Shown here piece by piece: positions 27,036-36,620 of a stretch of DNA of 64,000 bases (position 1 is its first letter; the number at the start of each line of letters is the position of its first letter). The DNA is taken from positions 124,001-188,000 of the forward strand of contig JACQFD010000002.1 of NCBI GenBank assembly GCA_016200225.1, in the 5' to 3' direction. The notes under the pieces were generated by a model that had not been told where the DNA came from, ran no database searches, and saw only the letters and a list, made by a program, of their open reading frames with translations. Source of the DNA: Planctomycetota bacterium (GTDB taxonomy: Bacteria > Planctomycetota > UBA1135 > JACQFD01). The position numbers and the translations under genes were made by a program.

Positions 27036-28973
27036 TCAGGGCTTTACAAATTCGCCGTGGTTCTGCTCGGCGAGTTTGCGTAGAAAACTCGCATCGGCTT
27101 CGCCGAGACAGACGACGTGGACGGCTAATTTTCCGAGTTTGTTGCGTTCGCGAACGTACGCGAGCAGCCGCTCCGGATCGGTCATTTCGGTGTCCGGCGA
27201 AGGCGTGCCGTCGGTAAGGAAGAAAATTGTATCAATCACCGGTTTGTAAAATTTATCGGTCGCGCCCATGCCCGCGAGATCGAACGCCGACTTGAGCGCG
27301 GCATAAATATTCGTGCTCCCCTCGGCTTTCATATCTTTTTCGATAAACTTCAATACCGCTGCTTTTGTATCTTTATTGACCGGCTGCGGCTGCGGCGTGA
27401 TCTGCGTCACTCCCGACGAAAACGTGATCATAATAAATTTGCCGCCTTCCGGGAGATGTTCGATCGACGCCACCAGCTCTTTCTTTAACATTTCGAATCG
27501 CGTCGGTTTCCCCTGCACGGGCGGCCCTTCGGATTCGAGGCCGAAATTCATCGATCCGCTCACGTCGACGACATAAGCAATATTCTTACTGGATGTTTGT
27601 ATTCCGGCGAACGCCACGCCCGTGTCGCCGACGCGCGGTCCGCGCTTCGACGGCTGGCTCGCGGGCGGCGCGACCGTGAATCCGTTCTGGCTCTTCTCCC
27701 ACCACTGCTTCCACGCGGGCGGAGTTGTTAATGTTTGACTCGTGAGACTCTCGAGCGCGTCCTGCGCGTCGTCCCGAAGACGCCCCACTTCGTTTTCGAG
27801 CGCGGCGATCAGCGCGGGCACGGATTTGGCGGTGCGAATAACAATTAACGCCTGGATCGCCGCGGCGCGCACGGTCCATTCGTCGTCTTTGATACATTTC
27901 TCGAGAATGATATCGATCGCGCCCTCGTCTTTTTGTTTTATTAACGAATCGAGCGCGGCGATGCGCACGCCCGGATCGCCGCCGACGATGAGCGTGCGCA
28001 GAAACGCGCGCACGTTGGCGTCCGGGACGCCGCCCAGAATTTCGATCGCGGCGAGCCGCGCGCCCGGATCATTACCTTTCGCGGCGCCCGTGAGTTCCGA
28101 GATCGGTTTCTGTTGTTGCGCGGCGCCGAGCGACGCGATGTTCACAGGTATCAACCGATTCGCGGCTTCCACCAATTGCGCGGATGCATAAATTCTCTCC
28201 TGGATCCCCTTCACCTCCTTCTCGAGTTTCTGCATATTCTCTTCGGCGCCTTTATAATATTTTCCGCCCTGCTTTTGCACTTGATCGTAAAAACGCGCGC
28301 GCTCCTTTTCGAACGCCGCCTCCTTTTCGGGCAATTCGGCGATCGATTTCTTTTTGTTCGTTTGCGATTCCTTGTCGACTTTCCATAAAATTCCGAATGC
28401 CGCGATCTCGCCCATGCGAGCATAACATTCCATCGCGGAGGCCCGGTCTTCCCATCCTTTATTAGTATCTTGAATCGTCTTGGCGAGGCGGTCGCTCTCG
28501 ACGCGGCGTTTTTCCGCCGGGAGATTCGCGATCAAGTCTACAATTCCGCCGGATACAATTTCGCGCGAACTCTTGAGATTTCCCGCGCGCTTGCGAACGG
28601 GCGCGACTTTCTTATCGACGAATTCCTTCAGATCGATTTCGGCTTTCTTGGCTTCGGCCTTTTTTTGTTCATCGGGATTCGCTTTTAAGCGTTCGATCTT
28701 TTCTTTTCGCTGTTCGAGATCGTTTTCGAGCCCGGCGAGTTCGGCGTCGGACTTTCTTAATGATGGAATGACCTCCATCAGTACATTATTCAATTCGAGA
28801 AGGCCGCGCGGATCGTTTAAAGCTACAATTTTCTGCACCGCCGCCTTCTGGCCGTCGGAGCTGTCCTTGAGCATGGCGTCGCGCAGTTCTTTTTTCGCGT
28901 CTTCCAACGCGTCGGCACCGGCGAGGAATGCGATGCAAAGGGATATTACTAAAGAGAGAAGGCGGGCTCGCAT
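27036..28973 (-). CDS. HEAT-repeat and von Willebrand A domain protein
   Basis: 645 residues from ATG 28973, which opens a signal peptide (MRARLLSLVISLCIAFLAG). Residues about 25-260 are helical and Lys/Glu-rich, possibly coiled coil. HEAT-like repeats follow (ARLAAIEILGGV, VRIAALDSLI, VRAAAIQALI), then a vWA domain with a MIDAS DVSGSMNFG and later DGTPSPDTE. Proteins of this layout in environmental bacteria are exported and of unknown function; the vWA domain should bind a metal and a protein partner. It lies 30 bp upstream of the alpha/beta hydrolase on the same strand, so the two are likely one transcript. Confidence 0.75.
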   Translation of the reverse strand: MRARLLSLVISLCIAFLAGADALEDAKKELRDAMLKDSSDGQKAAVQKIVALNDPRGLLELNNVLMEVIPSLRKSDAELAGLENDLEQRKEKIERLKANPDEQKKAEAKKAEIDLKEFVDKKVAPVRKRAGNLKSSREIVSGGIVDLIANLPAEKRRVESDRLAKTIQDTNKGWEDRASAMECYARMGEIAAFGILWKVDKESQTNKKKSIAELPEKEAAFEKERARFYDQVQKQGGKYYKGAEENMQKLEKEVKGIQERIYASAQLVEAANRLIPVNIASLGAAQQQKPISELTGAAKGNDPGARLAAIEILGGVPDANVRAFLRTLIVGGDPGVRIAALDSLIKQKDEGAIDIILEKCIKDDEWTVRAAAIQALIVIRTAKSVPALIAALENEVGRLRDDAQDALESLTSQTLTTPPAWKQWWEKSQNGFTVAPPASQPSKRGPRVGDTGVAFAGIQTSSKNIAYVVDVSGSMNFGLESEGPPVQGKPTRFEMLKKELVASIEHLPEGGKFIMITFSSGVTQITPQPQPVNKDTKAAVLKFIEKDMKAEGSTNIYAALKSAFDLAGMGATDKFYKPVIDTIFFLTDGTPSPDTEMTDPERLLAYVRERNKLGKLAVHVVCLGEADASFLRKLAEQNHGEFVKP

Positions 28974-29108
28974 CGTGTTGTCAGGGAATGGGTTGGTGTT
29001 TCGACGCACGGCATTTTATCAGCACGAGGCAGTGCCGGAGGGGGTTGTTCGAAGCGCTGGGTTGCCGAATTTTCGAGTCCGGCTAAACTCGTTGCCCCAA
29101 ATGTTGCT

Positions 29109-29555
29109 AGGTGGGGTGCGGGCGACCGCTGGTTTACAACGCGAAATTCCGTGAATAACGGAGGCTCGCGCGCGAATCAGAGGAAAGTCCGAACTCCGCA
29201 GGGCTGGGTGGTGGGTAACGCCCACCGCTTGCAAGGGCTTGGGTCCTTGTGAGTAGGGAAAGTGCCACAGAAATTAAACCGCCGATTTGTAGCGTTCGTT
29301 CGCGAGTGCGACAGACCGGTAAGGGTGAAACGGCGAGGTAAGAGCTCACCGCGGAAATGGTGACATTTCCGGCATGGCAAACCCCACCCGGAGAAAGACC
29401 AAATAGGAGAGGTAGGCGTGGCCCGCGCCGATGAACTCTCGGGTAGGTCGTTCGAGCTCCTCCGCGAGGGGGCGCCTAGATCGATGGTCGCCACGGCGGT
29501 TGAGTAACTTGTTACAAAAACCGCCGAACAGAATTCGGCTTACAACACTCCGCCT
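29109..29555 (+). ncRNA. rnpB: RNase P RNA, bacterial type A
   Basis: The conserved core is plain: CAGAGGAAAGTCCGAACTCC near 29178-29198 (the GAGGAAAGTCC block), a middle GTAAGGGTGAAA and the 3' end ACAGAATTCGGCTTAC. The termini pair as P1: 29109-29118 with 29546-29555 over ten pairs including two G-U. GGCGACC near 29121 can pair with GGTCGCC near 29482 as P2. It processes the 5' leader of tRNA precursors. A short T-run (29560-29565) follows. Total length about 447 bases, usual for type A. Confidence 0.95.
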
Positions 29556-29796
29556 AGCGATTTTTTCCTCCAAAATAAGCACTTTTCGATTTGCCAAGAC
29601 CCCAACATCTCGTTATCGTTTCTTACCAGTACCACCATATTTTGCGTATTTCGATGTGCCCCCACCTGTCGCGGCCCGTACCTGCCTTCACGGAGAGATT
29701 CGTAGTGTTGGCAGCAATCGAATCCGTCGCGATCGTGCATTTCGGTTGAGCTGCAACGCAAACCAACGAACACCCACCACGCGCGCCCAATCCTCC

Positions 29797-30579
29797 ATGG
29801 AGTTTGTCTACGTCGTTCGCCGCCGGGATCTTTTTGCCCGAGAGTCGGTACAGGGTTTTCAGGCAATGTCGAGCCGCGATCTCGATTCAACGTACCTTTC
29901 GCGAATTTATACAAATGGATTTTTTGTCGAACGCGGCCACGCCGAGAATGACTCGTCGCTAAAACAAATTATTCCTTATTGTATCGTTGTGGACGAGAAC
30001 TGCCTGGAACCGACATCTTTAACATCCGAAGTAATCACTTCCGGATCGTTGCGGGTGATGTGCCTCCGCCGCCTCGGCAAGCAGGGCGAATCGCGCCTCC
30101 ACGATAAATTATCGATCGGCATCGGCGGACATCTGAATCCCGTCGATCTAACGATTACAAATCCGAAGCCGCCGCGCGATATTACCGATCCATCGCGCAT
30201 GAAGATCATTCCAAACGGCGTGATTCGCGAAATTTGCGAAGAATTGCGACTCGACTCCGGCGAACTCCCCGAGCCGCGCCCCGTCGGGGTCTTGAACGAC
30301 GATTCGACGCCGGTCGGATCTGTACATTTCGGAATTGTATACGCCATCGCGGCTCCGACGGATCTTCGCATCCGCGAAGACGAACACATGACCGGCGAAT
30401 GGCGAGAATGGCGCGCGCTCGCACGCGACGAGCGGGGCGGAGCCAATTTTGAGACATGGTCCGCGTTTTTATTAAAAACGCTGGCCGAACATCACATTGC
30501 GGAGTCGCTGCGCAAGCGCATTCCGCGGTCGAAAGCGGGAGATTCCGCCGCCGTCATCGGCAGTGAGTTTCCAGCGTAG
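29797..30579 (+). CDS. Nudix-like nucleotide phosphohydrolase
   Basis: 260 residues from ATG 29797. The Nudix signature is partial but visible: GGHLNPVD then GVIREICEELRL, carrying the R-E-x-x-E-E metal-binding core, with an enlarged gap between the first Gly and the core. The preceding RLGKQGESRLHDKLSIGIG is a beta strand pair typical of the fold. Its substrate cannot be inferred. The stop codon lies inside the first unit of a 19-bp tandem repeat. Confidence 0.65.
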   Translation: MEFVYVVRRRDLFARESVQGFQAMSSRDLDSTYLSRIYTNGFFVERGHAENDSSLKQIIPYCIVVDENCLEPTSLTSEVITSGSLRVMCLRRLGKQGESRLHDKLSIGIGGHLNPVDLTITNPKPPRDITDPSRMKIIPNGVIREICEELRLDSGELPEPRPVGVLNDDSTPVGSVHFGIVYAIAAPTDLRIREDEHMTGEWREWRALARDERGGANFETWSAFLLKTLAEHHIAESLRKRIPRSKAGDSAAVIGSEFPA

Positions 30580-30620
30580 CTGTGAATTTCCAGCATAACT
30601 GTGAATTTCCAGCAACATCG
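30564..30620. repeat. 19-bp tandem repeat, three units, over a stop codon
   Basis: Three consecutive 19-mers start TGAGTTTCCAGCGTAGCTG, TGAATTTCCAGCATAACTG and TGAATTTCCAGCAACATCG. The stop codon of the Nudix-like gene falls in the first unit. A second, shorter repeat (TTCTTTCGTT / CTCTTTCGTT) follows to about 30650. Confidence 0.65.
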
Positions 30621-30685
30621 TTCTTTCGTTCGTAACAGTTCTCTTTCGTTAGCTACATCCCTTCTTTTCGTCGAGTAATGAAACA

Positions 30686-31165
30686 GTGAATAACGACGAC
30701 AACCTCAAGGCAGATCAGGATCCCCTTCTTCCCGCGTCCGATTCGCACGCGAACGATGCTTCGTCCGCGTCCGCGCCGGATAATAACGATTCCGTGGCCG
30801 CCGTTCTCGATCTTCGCGAATCGGCTCCCGCCGGTACGGCAATGGATCCGATTACTGGCGATGCCATCGTGACGGCGGTCGAGCCCGAGAAGCCGGCCTC
30901 GAAGCCGCGGCCCGCCCGCAACGGCAAAGGCGCCGGTACGTCCATGCGTCCAAAGAAACTGCGAAACCTGAATTATGAAGAAGCGTTCGAGCTATTGTTA
31001 CAAGCTCGCAGCGCCGATCAGGTTCATTTATATCTTCGCGACGGACGCATGATCGAAGGGGCGATTCTGTTTAATGATATCAAAGGAACGGGTCGTATTA
31101 TTAATGTGATCCGCGAAATTTCGGTCGACTTCAAGACGCTCGACGTCCGCGACATTCGTTTTTAG
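30686..31165 (+). CDS. Small protein with possible Sm/LSm-like C-terminal domain
   Basis: 159 residues from a GTG start. The first 90 residues are low-complexity, Asp/Asn/Ala-rich, then a basic linker (RPARNGKGAGTSMRPKK). The C-terminal 65 residues (AFELLLQARSADQVHLYLRDGRMIEGAILF ... VDFKTLDVRDIRF, quoted in parts) show the strand pattern and a glycine-centred DGRMIEG turn like the Sm1 motif of Hfq/LSm proteins. A role in RNA binding would be plausible, but the similarity is weak. It is followed by a good terminator. Confidence 0.5.
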   Translation: MNNDDNLKADQDPLLPASDSHANDASSASAPDNNDSVAAVLDLRESAPAGTAMDPITGDAIVTAVEPEKPASKPRPARNGKGAGTSMRPKKLRNLNYEEAFELLLQARSADQVHLYLRDGRMIEGAILFNDIKGTGRIINVIREISVDFKTLDVRDIRF

Positions 31166-31196
31166 CGGAACGTAGCCAAAAATCATTCAATCCGAG

Positions 31197-31232
31197 AGGG
31201 CCCGCGGCAGCCGTGCCGCGGGCTCTTTTTTT
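31197..31232 (+). terminator. Rho-independent terminator
   Basis: A 13-bp stem closes AGGGCCCGCGGCA with TGCCGCGGGCTCT around a GCCG loop, followed by a run of seven T. It ends the transcript of the possible Sm-like gene, 31 bp after its stop. Confidence 0.9.
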
Positions 31233-31282
31233 AACATTCCGCGTGGAATTGGAGTGCGTTTCGCGATAGAACAGCGCGCGTC

Positions 31283-34200
31283 ATGGCGCAATCCTCGCGA
31301 AATAATCTAATCCTCGCGGCTTTGGCCGCGGCGGCGGCGCTGGCCGGTTTTTTTTGGTATATAAATAATCGGCCGGCGGCGCCGGACGACCCGGGCGCGG
31401 GTAATAAATCGGAGTCGGCGACCTCCGCGCTTTCGCGACACCGGATTCTCGCGTCGGTTCATTATATCAATTCGCGCCTCGAGGATCCGAAGCATCGGGA
31501 GGAAGTCGTGCGCGCGGTCGACGAGGCCGCGGAATGTCTCCGGCTCGCGGGCGATTCGCCCGTGGATTCGTTAAATTATGCAATATGCGTCCTTCGACAA
31601 TACGACGAACGCCGGTTTGAAATAAACAAAACCGAAAACGGCGCGAATCCTCCGCTCACGGTCGATTGGATACAACTCGCGAAACCATTATTGGCAAAAG
31701 CGGAGACGCTCCTCGACGCCGTCGCCAAAGCGCAACCCGGCCTGGCCGCGGCGCATTTTCACGCCGCCATGACGGCCGTTCGCCGCGGAAAACTCGAGGC
31801 GGATCAGGAGTCGTCCGATTGGAAAATTAAATTTCGAGCGGCGGCGGAACATTACTTAAAATTGGAGGACCGGAGCGCCTCGATTCGTTACCATTCCGGA
31901 TTCTTGAATTTTAAGGATGGAAAATACGCCGAGGCGGAAAAGTCGCTCCGGCGCGCGATCGAACTCGATCCCAATCATCCAAATGCTTATTATTCGCTCG
32001 GACAATCGATCGCGCGGCAGGGCGATCATAATAAAGACGCGGAAGTCGAGCGCATCTTCGCGCGGCACCGCGATCTGCAGGAAACGATCGGAAAAGCGCG
32101 CGCGCAGTGGGACCCCGACGCGGTCTACGACGCCGTGTTTCCGGAATTAGTAGCTATTGATTCCGGCGCTACGGCGGCCGTCGTCGACGATGCGACGCAC
32201 TTCGAGGCGGCGGTAGCGGCGGGAAATGTAGCGTTTGCGCTGCCCATCCTTCGCGGCGACGCGATGAGCCTGCCGGGGGCGCTGGCTCAGGGCGGACGCG
32301 CGGAGGAGGCGGCGCGTTTATCGTTATTGACGGTCGCGACGGACGGTGCGGCGACGTTTATTAATATTCGAGACCGGAGCGTGGTCGCGGTTGGCGAAAA
32401 GGCCCCCGCCGGGTTGAAAACGTGGCCGCTCGCGGCCGTCGCCGCCGACTTCGACGGCGACCACTCGCTCGACATTCTTGCGAGCGACGGCAACGGCCTC
32501 GTTTTGTATCAATCGGAGGGACTGACGGCGGCGAACGGTTATCGGGAATCGACGCCGCCCGGACTTGAGAACACCGGCGGTATTGTAAGTTTCTTTGTCG
32601 CAGATCTGGATTCGGACGGCGACCTCGACATCGTGGCCATACAGCGAACACAACAATTCACGGGCGTTCGCGTTTTCCGCAATGACTCCGAACCGGTCGC
32701 GGCACCGGAGGAGACGCCCGCGGAAAATTTGACATTTCGGCCAAAATTTACGGATATCTCTGATATATGTAAATTAAGTCTGGAAGGAACCGGGCCGATG
32801 ATGGTGTTGCCGCTCGATTATGACAATGGCAACGACGTCGACGTCCTCGTAGTTTATAACGATCATTCGACGCTTTTCGCGAATCGACGGGGATTCAAAT
32901 TCGAAAGAGTCGGCGAATTGCCGGGCGCGATCAGCGCGGCGGCCGGCGACGTCGACGGCGACGGTTTCACCGATCTCGTTCTCGCCGGTCCCGATGGCGC
33001 GAGTTTTATTCGTAACAATGGCAGGACGTTGGAGGCGCCGATTTCGTTAATAAAAGGGCCCATCCAATCGCCGCGCGTCGCGATTGCGGATATTACGAAT
33101 CGTGGGCAGGCGGATATCGTTTGTTTCGCCGAGAACCGCGCCTCGGTATTCCGATATTTGGGCGGCGGCGCCTTCGCGGACGTCGGAAGTCAACTTTTCC
33201 CGGACGGATACCGGGGTAAACCGTCGAATATTGTAATAACCGATCTCGACGGCGATTTTGATCTCGACGTGGTCGTGACGTCGCCGTCGGGCAAGTGTGC
33301 GTATTACATAAATAGGGGTTCGGAGAAGCGGCCCGCGGTCGCGATCGCGTTTCGCGGCACCAAGACAAATCGCGCCGGCCTCGGCGCGAAAATCGAGGCG
33401 CGCGCGGGCGGCATGCGGATCCGAAAAGAAGTATGGTCGCTGCCCGCGTACGTCGCCGTGGGCGCGAATCCGCGCATCGACGGATTATTTATTAAATGGT
33501 CGAACGGCATCGACGAGGCCGAGGGCGGCGTGCCCGCCGGACGTTACAAATCTTATATTGAAAAACGCGGCCGCGAGGGATCCTGCCCGTTCGTTTATTC
33601 ATGGAACGGCGAACGATTTGTATTTGTAACCGATGCCATCGGCGCGACGCCGCTCGGCCTGTACGCGGCGCCGGGAATCTGGGTGCCGCCGCAGGATCGG
33701 GAATGGTTAAGAATCACGGATTCGCAACTGAAGCCGAAGGACGGACAATATATATTACATTTCACGGAGGAAATGCGCGAATTGACCTATCTCGACCGGG
33801 TTCGTTTAGTTTGCATCGACCATCCGGAGGGAACGTCGATCTATCCGAACGAACGATTCTCCTTTCCGCCGTTCGCGGAAAAGAAAATTCTGCGCGTCGC
33901 GAAGGAGATCCCCGTGCGTTCCGCGAAAAACTCGCGCGGCGAGGATGTAACAAGTTTATTATTAAAAGAAGACCACGAATTCGTGAAACCGCCCGAGCGC
34001 ATCGGTTATCAGGGCATGTGCACGGATCATTCGCTCGAATTGGATCTCGGAGAAATTACAGATTACGATCATTTAAGATTGTTTCTAACCGGCTGGTTCG
34101 CGTGGACCAACTCAAGCATCAACCGCGCCATCGCCGACGCCGGAATCCGATTTTCGCCGCCGCGCGTGGATGTAAGGGATGGCGACTCGTGGCGCACGGT

Positions 34201-34897
34201 CGTCGAAGACGCCGGTTTTCCGGCCGGAATGCAAAAAACGATGTGCGTCGACCTCGGCGGAAAATTAAAGTCCGGCGAACACGTGATTCGTATTCATACT
34301 AATATCGCGCTCTACTGGGATCGCGCGTTTATCAGTTATGACGCGGACGACGCGTCCGTCGCCGCCGCGCCGTTCGCATTCCGCTCGACCGAAATCGCGC
34401 CAACCGAAGCGACGCTCTCCTCGCGCGGCGCATCGAAATGGAGCATCGTCGGCGGCAACTGGCCGTCGGAGCCCGTTTATGAACAATGCGTGCCCGAACT
34501 CGTTTATGATATTCACACGGGAGATTATACAAAATACGGCGACGTTCGCGCCCTGCTCGACGCCGACGACGATCAATTTGTCATCTTCCACCACGGCGAC
34601 GATTTGAAACTCGTTTTCGACGCATCGCTGGCGCCGAAGCTCGCACCCGGAATGACGCGTACGTTTTTGTTAGATTCATCCGGCTGGGCAAAAGACATGG
34701 ATCCGAATACTTTTGCCCCGTCCACCGTTTACCCATTGCCATTTCACGGCATGTCCGGCTACCCGTACGCGGAAAAAGAACATTACCCGGACGATGCGGC
34801 ACATTTAAATTATCAAAAAACCTGGAATACGCGAATCGCTATAGATCGACGAACATTACCTATTCAATCGGGCATCGAAGCGATTCATAAGAATTAG
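31283..34897 (+). CDS. Large exported protein: TPR, FG-GAP/VCBS repeats and ASPIC/UnbV domain
   Basis: 1204 residues. A membrane anchor or signal (LAALAAAAALAGFFWYI) comes first, then helical tetratricopeptide-like repeats (AEKSLRRAIELDPNHPNAYYSLG near residue 230). FG-GAP/VCBS beta-propeller blades follow (DFDGDHSLDILASDG, DLDSDGDLDIVAI, DVDGDGFTDLVLAG), each with a calcium-binding D-x-D-x-D. Around residues 690-760 lies an ASPIC/UnbV domain (GAKIEARAGG, WSNGIDE). The last 400 residues are a beta-rich region ending in a Pro-rich tail. CRTAC1-like proteins of this type bind calcium and are thought to act in surface adhesion. It stands alone before a gene-free region. Confidence 0.78.
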   Translation: MAQSSRNNLILAALAAAAALAGFFWYINNRPAAPDDPGAGNKSESATSALSRHRILASVHYINSRLEDPKHREEVVRAVDEAAECLRLAGDSPVDSLNYAICVLRQYDERRFEINKTENGANPPLTVDWIQLAKPLLAKAETLLDAVAKAQPGLAAAHFHAAMTAVRRGKLEADQESSDWKIKFRAAAEHYLKLEDRSASIRYHSGFLNFKDGKYAEAEKSLRRAIELDPNHPNAYYSLGQSIARQGDHNKDAEVERIFARHRDLQETIGKARAQWDPDAVYDAVFPELVAIDSGATAAVVDDATHFEAAVAAGNVAFALPILRGDAMSLPGALAQGGRAEEAARLSLLTVATDGAATFINIRDRSVVAVGEKAPAGLKTWPLAAVAADFDGDHSLDILASDGNGLVLYQSEGLTAANGYRESTPPGLENTGGIVSFFVADLDSDGDLDIVAIQRTQQFTGVRVFRNDSEPVAAPEETPAENLTFRPKFTDISDICKLSLEGTGPMMVLPLDYDNGNDVDVLVVYNDHSTLFANRRGFKFERVGELPGAISAAAGDVDGDGFTDLVLAGPDGASFIRNNGRTLEAPISLIKGPIQSPRVAIADITNRGQADIVCFAENRASVFRYLGGGAFADVGSQLFPDGYRGKPSNIVITDLDGDFDLDVVVTSPSGKCAYYINRGSEKRPAVAIAFRGTKTNRAGLGAKIEARAGGMRIRKEVWSLPAYVAVGANPRIDGLFIKWSNGIDEAEGGVPAGRYKSYIEKRGREGSCPFVYSWNGERFVFVTDAIGATPLGLYAAPGIWVPPQDREWLRITDSQLKPKDGQYILHFTEEMRELTYLDRVRLVCIDHPEGTSIYPNERFSFPPFAEKKILRVAKEIPVRSAKNSRGEDVTSLLLKEDHEFVKPPERIGYQGMCTDHSLELDLGEITDYDHLRLFLTGWFAWTNSSINRAIADAGIRFSPPRVDVRDGDSWRTVVEDAGFPAGMQKTMCVDLGGKLKSGEHVIRIHTNIALYWDRAFISYDADDASVAAAPFAFRSTEIAPTEATLSSRGASKWSIVGGNWPSEPVYEQCVPELVYDIHTGDYTKYGDVRALLDADDDQFVIFHHGDDLKLVFDASLAPKLAPGMTRTFLLDSSGWAKDMDPNTFAPSTVYPLPFHGMSGYPYAEKEHYPDDAAHLNYQKTWNTRIAIDRRTLPIQSGIEAIHKN

Positions 34898-35630
34898 ATA
34901 AATATATAAATAGGCCCATGCGGGCCGCGGGTCCGCGGCGCGCTCGCCACAGTCGTTAAGACATGTTCGTCTTCGATTAGCAATCATAACGAAGGAGGCC
35001 GATGCGGACGGCGGGCTCCGCGGCGCGGCGGCGATGCTCCGGCCACGCCCTGTCGCGACCAACGCGCCAGCGAGAACCACACGCTCGACGCGACGGGGCG
35101 TCGCCTTCGCCGCCGCTGTCTGGCGCCACGGACCCGCCGCCCGCCAGTACTCATGACGGCACCTAACACTAATATACGCGGCTGCTCGGCCATGCCGGCG
35201 GGCGTATGTCCGGGGGCCGCATGCGCGGCCCCCGGACATTTCGCCCGTCGCGGCATCGCCTCGCTGTTAGCGATCCTGGCCACTTGACATGAGCACTTGG
35301 TTAGCGTTCCTATCGTTAGTGTCGAAACGGGGAACGCGAGGCGGTCGCGGGACGCGCGGCGGCCGAGAGCGGCCTCCAACTCGCTAATATAAGACTGGAG
35401 TGGTTACAAGTGCGCTCGTACGCGGGGCGGGTCCGTGGCGCTAGACGGCGGCGGCGAGGCGGCCGCGCCGCGTCGAGCGTGTGGTTCTCGCTGGCGGTTC
35501 GGTCGCGGCACCGCGGCCGAAGCCGCCGACGCGCCGCGCCGCGGAGCCCGCCCCGCGTTTATTAGCCTCTAATTCGATCTGTTTCCAAGAATATCATATA
35601 ATTATCAATAAATAATTATCAACGCAGCCC
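34898..35630. repeat. Gene-free region holding a long imperfect inverted repeat
   Basis: No credible gene in about 730 bp. Bases near 35003-35145 reappear in inverted orientation at 35421-35562; within these arms a 27-mer (35066-35092 versus 35469-35495) and a 20-mer (35011-35030 versus 35532-35551) are perfect. The central part contains a perfect 14-bp stem hairpin TGTCCGGGGGCCGC (35207-35220) closed by its complement at 35225-35238 across ATGC, extended by a weaker stem to about 35192-35256. The whole could be a pair of inverted repeats of a mobile element with no visible transposase, or a very large structured RNA. Confidence 0.75.
35207..35238. repeat. Perfect 14-bp-stem hairpin at the centre of the inverted repeat
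   Basis: TGTCCGGGGGCCGC, ATGC, then its exact complement. The stem continues outward with ATGCCGGCGGGCG-like bases against CGCCCGTCGCGGCAT (35192-35256). No T-run follows, so it is not a simple terminator. Confidence 0.75.
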
Positions 35631-36452
35631 TTAACCGCGCGCTCGAATGCGATCCGGGCGATTGTAAATATTCATTCCGCCATCTCGTAAAAAGCCGACG
35701 AGGGTGATCTCTCCCCTTTTTGCGCAATCGATGGCAAGCGACGTTGGTGCGCCGACGGCGGCGACGATGGCGATGCCGGCGACGCGGGCTTTTTGTAATA
35801 TTTCAAATGCGGCGCGGCCGCTTACGAATAGAATTGCATCGATCGGCGTCGGCGCGCCCCCGAGAATCCGGGCGCCGACCACTTTGTCGACCGCGTTGTG
35901 TCGTCCCACGTCCTCCCGAAGATCTATCAATTTTCCGGATGGATCGAAAAGCGCCGCCGCGTGCAGTCCGCCCGTTTCGTCGAACAATCGCTGGCTCTTT
36001 CGACAGGTCGCCGCGATTTGATATAATATAATTTCGTCGACCCGGATATCGCTACTTACGGGCGGTGCTTGAACTTCGACCGCGTCGAGGGTCGCCTTGC
36101 CGCAAATGCCGCACGACGACGTAGTGTACATATTTCTGCGGAATCGTTCATAATCGAGCTTCGCGCCCTCGACCAGCGAAACGTTTATAACATTTTTCGC
36201 CGTTTCCCCGTTCGCGTCATAACAATTCGAAACCGCCGACAAATCGTCCAATTCTATAATTCCTTCGGTGATAACGAATCCCGCCGCGAGTTCGCGGTCG
36301 TCGCCCGGCGTGCGCATCACGACGGCGACGGGCCGTCCCATCACTCGGATCTCGAGCGGTTCTTCGACGACCACCGAATCGACGGCGTCGCCGGCGGCCG
36401 CGCCGCGACGCGTCACGTCGCAAGTCCGTATTCGTTCGGTGGTCACATCCAT
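35631..36452 (-). CDS. fdhD: Sulfur carrier/formate dehydrogenase accessory protein FdhD
   Basis: 273 residues from ATG 36452 (an upstream frame extends to 36617 but adds an unrelated N-terminus). The family core is present: EEPLEIRV, RTPGDDRELAAGFVITEGI, the TTSSCGICGK motif with the two cysteines that accept a persulfide, HAAALFD, EDVGRHNAVDKVVG and SGRAAFE. FdhD passes sulfur from IscS to molybdenum or tungsten bis-MGD cofactor, activating formate dehydrogenase and related enzymes. No formate dehydrogenase lies in the window. The molybdoenzyme at 46.7-50.9 kb is of the xanthine-oxidase type, which normally uses a different sulfurase. Confidence 0.9.
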   Translation of the reverse strand: MDVTTERIRTCDVTRRGAAAGDAVDSVVVEEPLEIRVMGRPVAVVMRTPGDDRELAAGFVITEGIIELDDLSAVSNCYDANGETAKNVINVSLVEGAKLDYERFRRNMYTTSSCGICGKATLDAVEVQAPPVSSDIRVDEIILYQIAATCRKSQRLFDETGGLHAAALFDPSGKLIDLREDVGRHNAVDKVVGARILGGAPTPIDAILFVSGRAAFEILQKARVAGIAIVAAVGAPTSLAIDCAKRGEITLVGFLRDGGMNIYNRPDRIRARG

Positions 36453-36620
36453 ACCTGAACCGACATTTCGCCGCGCATCAACAAATCGTTCCAAATTCCG
36501 CCCCGAATCGCCTCCCTCGCGCACGCCGTTTGCGATCAAAATTGCGACTTTTCCGATGCGGATCCCGCCGATACACGTAACACTGCAAACCTTCCAAATC
36601 CTTCGGAGGATTTCCAAAAC

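Noticed and set aside
34856..35379. Open reading frames on the minus strand in the gene-free island
   Set aside because: Composition is Arg/Pro/Gly-rich, no start context is seen and the frames follow the inverted repeat; they look like chance ORFs.
36453..36617. N-terminal extension of FdhD
   Set aside because: The extra 55 residues do not match the family start; MDVTTERIRTCDV from 36452 is the natural beginning.
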